From Nitrospirota bacterium (lineage in GTDB: Bacteria; Nitrospirota; Thermodesulfovibrionia; UBA6902; BMS3Bbin08): a stretch of DNA of 10,068 nt. The notes beneath the pieces were generated by a model that was given only the letters and a program-made list of their open reading frames with translations, did not search any database and had not been told where the DNA came from. The translations under genes were made by a program, and so were the position numbers. The first letter of the stretch is position 1. The number at the start of each line of letters is the position of its first letter. This document shows positions 1 to 5,584 of this stretch, one piece after another. The stretch is taken from positions 2,220 to 12,287 of the forward strand of contig JACQXH010000112.1 in NCBI GenBank assembly GCA_016208845.1, in the 5' to 3' direction.

Positions 1-534
1 GTCATGGGCAGACATGGAATGAAGCGTCTCGAAAAAACCCCTGTAGGCAGTGTTACCGCGCGAGTAATAGGACACAGCCGGAGCGATGTCCTTGTAGTAC
101 CGCGAGACTCGTCTGTGGGCTGGAAGGAGATCCTTCTTGCAGCAGATGGTTCAAAATACAGCAAGGCTGCTATGGAAAAGGCCTTTGACCTTGCAAAGTC
201 TTATGGTGGACAATTGAAAGCCGTGTCTGTGGTCGATGTCACGGACGAATTCCAGACAGTAGCTCCCGGTATAGTTGAAAAACTTGTTAGAGAGGCAAAA
301 AGCATTGTGGAGGACCTAAGAAATAAAGCAGAGGCTGATGGGGTAATTGCAGAGACTTTTGTAAAAGAAGGCGAGACGTTCCAGGTCATCACAGACCTTG
401 CAAGACAATGCCAGTCTGATGTAATAATCATGGGCAGTCACGGAAGGACCGGAATAAGAAGATTGTTAATGGGAAGTGTCACCGAGAAGGTCATAGGTTA
501 TGCACCCTGCCCTGTTCTTATCGTAAAATCATAG
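1..534 (+). CDS. Tandem-domain universal stress protein (UspA family), 5' truncated by window edge
   Basis: The frame is open from base 1, so the ATG at 4 is probably internal and the true start lies upstream. The first residues (GRHG, nine residues, GS) are the end of one Usp domain with the ATP-binding pattern G-x2-G-x9-G-S/T. A complete second Usp domain follows. It begins near 'KEILLAADGS' (bases about 124-153) and ends with GSHG-x9-GS and 'CPVLIVKS'. Both domains therefore keep the nucleotide-binding signature. Family knowledge: cytosolic stress-survival proteins that bind ATP and often dimerise, with client pathways generally unknown. The stop is TAG at 532-534. A long AT-rich gap follows, so this gene is probably the last of its transcript. 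The family call is very secure; the specific role is unknown. Confidence 0.93.
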   Translation, partial: VMGRHGMKRLEKTPVGSVTARVIGHSRSDVLVVPRDSSVGWKEILLAADGSKYSKAAMEKAFDLAKSYGGQLKAVSVVDVTDEFQTVAPGIVEKLVREAKSIVEDLRNKAEADGVIAETFVKEGETFQVITDLARQCQSDVIIMGSHGRTGIRRLLMGSVTEKVIGYAPCPVLIVKS

Positions 535-634
535 GGATCATCCCTGCCTTATTCAGAACTGTTTAACCTATAAAAAGCATTTGGCCCTGCCTGCCGGCAA
601 GGCACAGACCGCCACAGACTCAAAAAAATATTTT

Positions 635-754
635 GCCACGGATTAACACTGATAGCATAAAAAAAGGGGGATAATTGATTTTCTTGAGTAAGACTTGTAT
701 TCCCGTTGACTTAACTTTATTCAGTTTCCGCGTCGATCCGTGCAGATCCGCGGC
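635..754. repeat. Inverted-repeat element of the 'CACGGAT' type (MITE-like)
   Basis: The left arm at 635-656 begins GCCACGGATTAACACTGAT. The right arm at 729-754, read on the minus strand, begins GCCGCGGATCTGCACGGAT. The arms match with a few substitutions, and each holds two roughly 10-bp CACGGAT-like units. About 70 bases lie between them with no coding capacity. Short non-coding elements with such arms are scattered in many environmental bacterial genomes, so a small mobile or repetitive element is the best reading. No target duplication was identified. Confidence 0.55.
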
Positions 755-777
755 TGAATCTTAGCCTCACTTAATTT

Positions 778-942
778 GTTGCAAATTGAAACCTCAAGCC
801 CAATTATTGCAACAATTTCTCAAATTGTTTGTAAATATCAAATTAACTATCCGTTAAATATGGTTTTTCCCTTATATCAGGCCATGAACGCCCGTTAATC
901 AATTTCTCAGGCAATTGAAAATTGCAACGATAATTGAATTAT
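778..942. promoter_or_regulatory. Cluster of AATT-centred dyads upstream of sigma-54-like promoter
   Basis: Several perfect or near-perfect dyads crowd here: GTTGCAA/TTGCAAC (778-784 with 807-813), CAATTTCTCAAATTG (813-827), GCAATTGAAAATTGC (911-925) and ATAATTGAATTAT (930-942). The 10-mer CAATTTCTCA occurs twice (813-822 and 900-909). The cluster lies about 60-230 bases upstream of the candidate sigma-54 promoter, where enhancer-binding activators usually bind. The base composition is AT-rich, so some dyads could arise by chance. The regulatory role is inference. Confidence 0.35.
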
Positions 943-1004
943 TGCTATTTATTCACAATCGTAAAATATCTGTAAATTCAATTAGTTCTTTAATAGTCAT
1001 CCGC

Positions 1005-1020
1005 TGGCATGAATATTGAA
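1005..1020 (+). promoter_or_regulatory. Candidate sigma-54 (RpoN) promoter
   Basis: The sequence TGGCATGAATATTGAA fits the sigma-54 consensus TGGCACG-N4-TTGCW. It keeps the GG at -24, CA after it, G at position 7, and TTG at -12 with exact spacing; it departs only at C6 (T) and C15 (A). The predicted start of transcription would be near 1030, leaving an untranslated leader of about 55 bases before the ATG at 1086. The upstream dyad cluster and the NtrC-type regulator elsewhere in the window agree with sigma-54 use. Confidence 0.5.
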
Positions 1021-1068
1021 TATAACAAATCAACAATATTAAACAAGAAATTAAATAAAAAAATCTGC

Positions 1069-1076
1069 AAAGGAGG
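1069..1076 (+). promoter_or_regulatory. Strong Shine-Dalgarno site for the 56-residue protein
   Basis: AAAGGAGG lies nine bases before the ATG at 1086. This near-perfect anti-SD complement supports the short frame as a real, well-translated gene. Confidence 0.8.
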
Positions 1077-1085
1077 TACCAGGAA

Positions 1086-1256
1086 ATGAAGAAAATATTT
1101 AAAAAACTGGAAGACGTTTACACAGCAGCAGCTTACGCCGAGGCCGGAGAGCATGAGACTGCAAGAGAAATCATAAGGGAAGAAAAGAGGACGCAGAAAA
1201 GAGAGCAAATTACGAAGAGACCACGTACTCAATTAAGGGCTCGCGGCAAAGAATAA
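1086..1256 (+). CDS. Small conserved-looking charged protein (56 aa), function unknown
   Basis: Translation from the ATG gives 56 residues starting MKKIFKKLEDVYTAAAYAEA and ending in TAA at 1254-1256. The first half looks like an amphipathic helix with an acidic 'AYAEAGEHETAREI' segment; the second half is very basic (KR-, RPR-rich). There is no signal peptide or membrane segment. The strong ribosome binding site, the sigma-54-like promoter upstream and the 12-base gap to the next gene support expression as the first gene of an operon. I recall similar 'KKLED..AAAFAEAGE..TARE' small proteins near stress or transport genes in anaerobic environmental bacteria, but I cannot name a family. Function is unknown. 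A role as a small stress-induced partner of the next protein is inference only. Confidence 0.8.
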   Translation: MKKIFKKLEDVYTAAAYAEAGEHETAREIIREEKRTQKREQITKRPRTQLRARGKE

Positions 1257-1268
1257 CTCAATCATGAA

Positions 1269-1751
1269 ATGAAAACGTTCACGAATAATATCGGGGATAT
1301 GATCTCTTACCCTGATCCTGTTGAAGAACCGTTATACGGTAAAACAAAAGCAGGCCTGAAGGAGCACAAGACCGTGCTCCTTGCAATCTCAGACAGGATG
1401 TTTGACAGGCATGCCTTCAGTTATGCATTGAATGTCAGTCAGAGGATCGGGGCGAGCATGGAAATATTGTACATCACGGAATCGGGCCGGGAAAGAAGCG
1501 GATTGAAAGATTTCATGTCCGTGGTTGAGCAGGAGGGCTTCAGGTTCAGCCTTGTTATGAAGACGGGCTGCGTCAAGAAAGCGATTCTCGATTATACGAA
1601 TGAACGGAGCGAAATACAGTTTGTGATAGTCGGAGCGGAACTTGAACTGAACATAGGATGCGAGTTTACTGAGAGGGCCATTTCAAAGGCCTGGAAAAAA
1701 TTAAAATGCCCTCTGGTCGTAGTTTCAAAAAATATGTCTGCTCCCAACTGA
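1269..1751 (+). CDS. Divergent single-domain universal stress protein-like protein
   Basis: The 160-residue protein has a roughly 34-residue N-terminal extension and then a Usp-like alpha/beta fold: 'KTVLLAISDRMFDRHAFSYAL' as strand 1 and helix 1, 'GASMEILYIT' as strand 2, 'EIQFVIVGAE' as strand 4 and a closing 'KCPLVVVSK'. The usual G-x2-G-x9-G-S/T nucleotide loop is absent; GAELELNIG stands in its place, so ATP binding is doubtful. This resembles the non-ATP-binding branch of the family. The start at 1269 has a poor ribosome binding site, and a second in-frame ATG lies at 1299. The ATG at 1264 stops after two codons. Its TGA overlaps the ATG of the next gene (TGATG, 1749-1753), which suggests translational coupling with the sensor kinase. 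Confidence 0.8.
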   Translation: MKTFTNNIGDMISYPDPVEEPLYGKTKAGLKEHKTVLLAISDRMFDRHAFSYALNVSQRIGASMEILYITESGRERSGLKDFMSVVEQEGFRFSLVMKTGCVKKAILDYTNERSEIQFVIVGAELELNIGCEFTERAISKAWKKLKCPLVVVSKNMSAPN

Positions 1752-3001
1752 TGTCCAATGCGAATGAAAAAACAGAAAACTCAAGCCCGGTCGTGAAGGG
1801 ACTGCTTCTTCGCTTAATAGAAAAATACCGCATTTTTCATTTAAAGACCGTTCAGATCCTGCTGGCGATAACAACTCCCCTGCTTCTCGCAACCGTACTG
1901 GTCCTCGGCTGGATGTACGGCAATAAGATCAAGGAGATCGTAACAAAGGATTTCAATCAGCAGCAACTGGTGCTTGCCCAGCACGCATCCCGCCAGATAG
2001 AAAACAGCATGGATATGCTCAAGAAAGAGTTAATCCTGCTCAGCCTTTCACCATCCCTTCAGTATTTTGAAAAAGTCTCCATTGGAAAACGAATGGGGAT
2101 CACCTATTCAAGTATCAGGGAGTCAGGGGCTCTGGAGATCAGATTCATCGAATCCATGCAGCAGCAGGACCATGTCGCTCTCAGATATGTCGAATCCCTT
2201 AAACAGCAGACGCATATTCTAAATGGCAACGGTTACAGTATTGCCAATACATATGCTGAAGACCTTTTATATCTTAAATGGGCCGGACAGGTACAAAACA
2301 GGGAATCCATAATACTCGGTGAGATCATCCCTGTTGTCACCGGCAAAAACACTCAGAAACTCATGATTAAAATTGCGATACCGGTCTGGCAGGTCTCTGT
2401 TGATGAGGCCCATCCTGATGCAACGGGGAGATTCTCCGGGGCCCTGCTGTTTGTGGTGGATACGACATCCCTGATACAGAGAGTGACAGAAGGCATCAGG
2501 TCAGGCAAGACCGGATACGCATGGGTAATAGATGAAAACGGCCTGTTCCTCTATCATCCTGAACAGGATTTCATAGGGAAGAACGCATTTGAGGCAAGAA
2601 AAGAAAAGAAACCTACCATTTCTTTTTCGCGTATCAATGAAATACAAAAAGACCTTATGCTCGCGGGCAAGGAAGGTACAAGCTGGTACATATCAGGATG
2701 GCACAAAGGAGTGGAAGGAGAGATAAAAAAACTTATTGCATATACCCCAATTCATCTCAACGAGCCGGAAAAACGTCTGTGGTCCATCGCAGTAGTCGCT
2801 CCGGTAAGAGAAGTAGAAGATGCGATCCAGTCTATTCATATCCATCAATTCTCCTTGCAGACCCTGATCGTCGTGATCATCCTTTTGGGGGGCATAACAG
2901 TTGTTTCCCTTATGTTTACATGGTCGCGTACGCTTGAGAAAGAGCAAAAGACCCAAAGAAGAAATTGTCGCAGAAAATATCGGCCAGATATGTCAGAATG
3001 A
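1751..3001 (+). CDS. Sensor histidine kinase 1, N-terminal piece: dCache periplasmic sensor
   Basis: The start chosen is the ATG at 1751, which overlaps the previous stop; an in-frame ATG at 1706 lies inside the upstream gene and is unlikely. From 1751 the frame gives 416 residues. There is a first membrane helix at about 34-55, a large extracytoplasmic region at about 56-365 and a second helix at about 368-390. The sensor carries the double-Cache hallmark 'GKTGYAWVIDENGLFLYHP' (252-270) followed by an IGK motif; such domains bind small extracellular ligands. After 'RTLEKEQKTQ' (393-402) the frame continues with unrelated basic residues and stops at 2999-3001. The kinase resumes in another frame at about 2952. 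This is the N-terminal part of one ancestral gene and cannot signal without its kinase half. Confidence 0.85.
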   Translation: MSNANEKTENSSPVVKGLLLRLIEKYRIFHLKTVQILLAITTPLLLATVLVLGWMYGNKIKEIVTKDFNQQQLVLAQHASRQIENSMDMLKKELILLSLSPSLQYFEKVSIGKRMGITYSSIRESGALEIRFIESMQQQDHVALRYVESLKQQTHILNGNGYSIANTYAEDLLYLKWAGQVQNRESIILGEIIPVVTGKNTQKLMIKIAIPVWQVSVDEAHPDATGRFSGALLFVVDTTSLIQRVTEGIRSGKTGYAWVIDENGLFLYHPEQDFIGKNAFEARKEKKPTISFSRINEIQKDLMLAGKEGTSWYISGWHKGVEGEIKKLIAYTPIHLNEPEKRLWSIAVVAPVREVEDAIQSIHIHQFSLQTLIVVIILLGGITVVSLMFTWSRTLEKEQKTQRRNCRRKYRPDMSE

Positions 3002-3911
3002 AAGCAGCGCCGCCTTGCAGTACAGCGCCATTGACGAAGCCTTCAGGACAGGAGAGAGCAAGCAGATAGTCTATTCTGTGAACATAGGCGATAACGAACA
3101 CTGGCTCATCACAAACTTCAGCTGGCTGCTTGATGAGAATGGTAATGTGTTTGCAGTCCTTGGGATCGCAAGGGACATTACGAGAAGGAAAAAAATGGAA
3201 GAACAGATGTTCCATACTGAGAAACTGGCGTCGGTCGGCACTCTGGCCGCAGGCGTAGCGCATGAGATAAACAATCCTCTGGCAATAATACTTGGATTCA
3301 CCGACCTCACTCTCGAAAAGGTCCAGAAAGATTCCGAGATATACGAAACCCTGAAGACCATAGAAAAACACGGAACAAATGCCAAGAGGGTCGTTGAAAA
3401 TCTATTAAGTTTCACAAGGCTGTCTGAAGAAAAAATAGAAGACGTGGATATCAATTTGAACATCAACTCAGTTCTTGATGTGACTAAAAATACCTTCTCG
3501 CTCAACAGGGTCTCTGTCAGCAGGGAATTGTCGGACAATCTTCCTTTTATAAAAGGCAGCGCCGGAGAGCTCCAGCAGGTATTCTTCAACATAATATCCA
3601 ACGCCATGAGTGTCATGAAGGGCGGCGGTATCCTGACGGTCAGAACAAGGACAGTGGATCACGGTCAAAAAGTTGAAACAAGAATATCTGACACCGGATG
3701 CGGCATCAAGAAGGAACACAGAACAAAGATTTTCGACCCCCTGTTCACCACCAAAAAGGTGGGCGAAGGTACCGGGCTGGGCCTGTTCGTTTCATATGGC
3801 ATCATATCAAAATATGGTGGCAGGATAACTTTTGAGACTAAAACACCGGATGAGTCCAAAGAGCACGGGACAACTTTTATAATAACTTTGCCGGCGGTGA
3901 AGAGACAGTGA
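2901..3911 (+). CDS. Sensor histidine kinase 1, C-terminal piece: half PAS, HisKA, HATPase
   Basis: Bounds are those of the open frame from the first ATG; family resemblance begins only at 'PKEEIVAENIG' (base 2952), and no good start lies there. What remains is the second half of a PAS domain (about residues 18-94, ending 'GIARDIT'), a dimerisation helix with the phospho-accepting His in 'AGVAHEINNPL' (H121, base 3261), an N box 'FFNIISNAM' (N234), a G1 box 'DTGCGI', an F box 'FDPLFTT' and a G2 box 'GTGLGL'. All catalytic boxes are intact. The kinase is of the NtrB/HPK4 style that usually pairs with NtrC-type receivers. The first half of the PAS is absent, and the frame differs by one from the membrane-sensor piece. 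This suggests an internal deletion that was not a multiple of three. Confidence 0.85.
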   Translation: MFPLCLHGRVRLRKSKRPKEEIVAENIGQICQNESSAALQYSAIDEAFRTGESKQIVYSVNIGDNEHWLITNFSWLLDENGNVFAVLGIARDITRRKKMEEQMFHTEKLASVGTLAAGVAHEINNPLAIILGFTDLTLEKVQKDSEIYETLKTIEKHGTNAKRVVENLLSFTRLSEEKIEDVDINLNINSVLDVTKNTFSLNRVSVSRELSDNLPFIKGSAGELQQVFFNIISNAMSVMKGGGILTVRTRTVDHGQKVETRISDTGCGIKKEHRTKIFDPLFTTKKVGEGTGLGLFVSYGIISKYGGRITFETKTPDESKEHGTTFIITLPAVKRQ

Positions 3912-3933
3912 ATAGTAGGCAGTGAATAAATAA

Positions 3934-4039
3934 GAATACAGGGGTCAGAAATCAGAAGGTATAAGTCCACCTATACTGTATTCTGAATTCTGTATACTGT
4001 ATTATTCTTTTTGACTTCTGACTTCTGACTCCTGTATTC
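3934..4039. repeat. Palindromic intergenic repeat between kinase and receiver genes
   Basis: The arms at 3934-3958 (starts GAATACAGGGGTCAGAA) and 4015-4039 (on the minus strand starts GAATACAGGAGTCAGAA) are 25 bp each and differ at two positions. The interior holds a direct repeat TATACTGTATT (3972-3982 and 3993-4003) and further CTGTATTCTG-like units. Just upstream, CAGTGAATA occurs twice (3907-3915, 3920-3928). Dispersed 'CAGGAGTCAGAAGTCAGAAG' repeats are familiar in environmental bacterial genomes. The RNA could fold into a long hairpin and might reduce read-through into the receiver gene. It could be a non-autonomous mobile element. Confidence 0.7.
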
Positions 4040-4066
4040 TGGATCCTATTAAAAACGGAGGACATT

Positions 4067-4489
4067 ATGCCTGAAAAATTACTGATCGTTGATGACGAGC
4101 CTGATATGCTGAAGCTTATCAGCATGATCATCAGGGAAAAAACCCACTATGAGGCTGTGACCACCAATAATCCGCTTGAGGCTGTCGAACTGGCAAAACA
4201 GGGAGGCTTTGATCTTGTCATCGCTGATCTGAAAATGCCCGGCCTTGACGGCATGGAGCTTCTCGAAGCTGTCAAGCATATAGATGACAGCATACCCGTC
4301 ATCATCATCACGGCGTTCGGCAATGTGGAATCCGCACTTGAGACAATGCATAAAGGGGCCTTTGACTTCATAACAAAACCGTTCAAAAAAGAGCAGATAC
4401 TTTTTACCATAGACAAGGCCCTGAAGCTTGTAAAACTGAAAAAAGAAAACGATGCGCTGAAAGAGAGACTAAACAAGGCAGAGTCTTAA
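4067..4489 (+). CDS. Stand-alone receiver-domain response regulator
   Basis: The 140-residue protein has a good ribosome binding site (CGGAGG at 4056-4061, five bases before the ATG). It is a single receiver domain: acidic pair D9/D10 in 'LLIVDDE', phospho-acceptor D54 in 'VIADLKMPGLDG', T82 in 'IIITAFG' and K104 in 'FITKPF'. The sequence style is that of NtrC-family receivers. After about residue 115 there is a short charged coiled coil ('KLKKENDALKERL') like the linker that normally precedes an AAA+ domain, but the gene stops there and no such domain follows. It is likely the phosphorylation partner of sensor kinase 1, acting through protein contacts or as a phosphate sink. Whether it is naturally short or a truncated NtrC is open. 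Confidence 0.9.
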   Translation: MPEKLLIVDDEPDMLKLISMIIREKTHYEAVTTNNPLEAVELAKQGGFDLVIADLKMPGLDGMELLEAVKHIDDSIPVIIITAFGNVESALETMHKGAFDFITKPFKKEQILFTIDKALKLVKLKKENDALKERLNKAES

Positions 4490-4557
4490 AAAGAATCATT
4501 CAATGCCATTTAAGTGAATTGGTCATTATTTATGTTAATTGGCACAATAAATATATT

Positions 4558-4586
4558 TCCTGGCCGGATGTATTTTATTGCCAGGA
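4558..4586. terminator. Possible hairpin between convergent genes
   Basis: TCCTGGC (4558-4564) and GCCAGGA (4580-4586) form a seven-base stem with a 15-base AT-rich loop. It lies between the receiver gene (+) and the exchanger gene (-), where a shared terminator would be expected. There is no clean U-run on either side, so this is weak. Confidence 0.3.
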
Positions 4587-4631
4587 CCATCTCCACTCAC
4601 GAATTATCTCAACCTGTACAGCAGCAAAATA

Positions 4632-5573
4632 TTAATCAAGTATACCAGCACAATCCCGATAGAGTCCCAGGCAAGGAATAACCGCTTTTTCTCTGTACGG
4701 TATGTAAGGCCGATGATCGCTATCGCCCGAATGATCCATTTTCACAAAAGAAAGGATCGGGCCTTTGACGAAAAAGAGATCATCAAGGCCGAGGATGAAG
4801 ACGTTGAAGATATTGCTTCCGAAGAGGTTGCCGATTGCCATGTCTATCGCCCCCATTCTAACAGCAGAGACCGAAACCACTACCTCCGGAAGCGATGTGG
4901 AGATGGCGATAAAAATATTACCGACAAAGGTCTGCCCCAGACCTGTGATTTCCGCAATCCCCTCGCCTATCTTTGGCAGAAAAACAGCGGCTATAATAAC
5001 GATAACTGCATTTATGATATAGTGCGTTACCGCTGTCTGCGTCGGGATTTCCTGATATTTCAATTCAGCCGCCTTCTCTTTCACATATTCCAATATCTGT
5101 CTCTTTTCATATGAATAGATCATCCTCATTGCAAGCATGTAAACAAAGACAATCAAAATACTATACGTGCCTATCCAGCCGAGAGGCTGCAAACGATCTC
5201 CTGAAAACAATGCCGTTATAACAATGCCGAGCAAAAGTACGCCGAATCCGGCGGAAAGGACGTGCCCATGATGCGCCTTTGCAGATATTGGCATCGGGCG
5301 GTAGATGGCGTCAAGAAAGGCAAGTACGAGCATATTGAATACACAGCTTCCGAGGACGTCGCCTGCCGCTATGTCCGGCACGCCCGCGTATGTCACAGAG
5401 CTTATGCCCGTCACAAGTTCAGGTAGCGAAGTGACCGATGCCATGAGCACAACGCCTATCCAGGCCCTGCCGAGCCCTGTCTTTTCAGCGATCATATCGC
5501 CGCGCTTAGACAGCCTCGTGCCTGCAAAGACAATTGCGGCTGTGCAGATTACAAATCCGGCCCAGAGAAGCAT
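4632..5573 (-). CDS. CaCA-family Na+(K+)/Ca2+ exchanger, C-terminus frameshifted
   Basis: This is a polytopic inner-membrane antiporter of the calcium/cation exchanger superfamily (YrbG-like). The two alpha repeats are clear: 'ASVTSLPELVTG' (45-56) with 'GDVLGSCVFN' (71-80), and 'AISTSLPEVVVS' (223-234) with 'GNLFGSNIFN' (248-257). Acidic residues in these repeats bind the cation. The start is the ATG at 5573-5571, set by AGGAGA just upstream and 12 bases past the antiporter stop; a TTG at 5588 is also in frame but less likely. After 'KMDHS' (about residue 282) the frame loses the expected last helix. Removing one G from the GGG run (plus-strand ccc 4726-4728) restores 'AIIGLTYRTEKKR', then a hydrophobic helix 'SIGIVLVYLINILLLY', ending in TAA at 4606-4604 (322 residues). 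As written, the frame ends at 4632 (313 residues). Confidence 0.9.
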   Translation of the reverse strand: MLLWAGFVICTAAIVFAGTRLSKRGDMIAEKTGLGRAWIGVVLMASVTSLPELVTGISSVTYAGVPDIAAGDVLGSCVFNMLVLAFLDAIYRPMPISAKAHHGHVLSAGFGVLLLGIVITALFSGDRLQPLGWIGTYSILIVFVYMLAMRMIYSYEKRQILEYVKEKAAELKYQEIPTQTAVTHYIINAVIVIIAAVFLPKIGEGIAEITGLGQTFVGNIFIAISTSLPEVVVSVSAVRMGAIDMAIGNLFGSNIFNVFILGLDDLFFVKGPILSFVKMDHSGDSDHRPYIPYREKAVIPCLGLYRDCAGILD

Positions 5574-5577
5574 GTTA

Positions 5578-5583
5578 TCTCCT
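5578..5583 (-). promoter_or_regulatory. Ribosome binding site that fixes the exchanger start
   Basis: Minus-strand AGGAGA lies four bases before the ATG at 5573 and overlaps the end of the antiporter gene. It favours this ATG over the TTG at 5588, which has no such site. Confidence 0.7.
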
Positions 5584-5584
5584 A

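Larger units (their letters stand above)
535..1085. other. Long non-coding gap with repeats and promoter-type signals
   Basis: I see no credible gene in this 551-base gap. It is strongly AT-rich from about 770 onward. In order it contains: a short GC-rich stretch (about 583-620) with a CACAGAC pair; an inverted-repeat element (635-754); a cluster of AATT-centred dyads (778-942); a sigma-54-like promoter (1005-1020); and a strong ribosome binding site before the next gene. A minus-strand open frame over 990-1232 mirrors the small gene at 1086 and is discounted. Confidence 0.7.

Noticed and set aside
533..545. AGGGATCATCCCT as a terminator for the first gene
   Set aside because: The stem is very short with almost no loop and is not followed by a T-run.
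1706..1750. Earlier ATG for kinase 1
   Set aside because: It would overlap the Usp-like gene by 46 bases and encode a polar tail lacking support; the TGATG overlap at 1749-1753 is a standard coupled start.
2901..2951. ATG at 2901 as a true start of a separate soluble kinase gene
   Set aside because: The bases encode membrane helix 2 of the upstream piece in the other frame, there is no convincing ribosome binding site, and the new frame shows family resemblance only from 2952.
4538..4556. TTGGCACAATAAATATAT as another sigma-54 promoter
   Set aside because: The -24 part fits but there is no GC at the correct -12 spacing, and no plus-strand gene lies downstream.
4578..5114. Plus-strand open frame of 178 codons
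   Set aside because: It is antisense to the clear exchanger gene and its translation has no recognisable fold or family motif.
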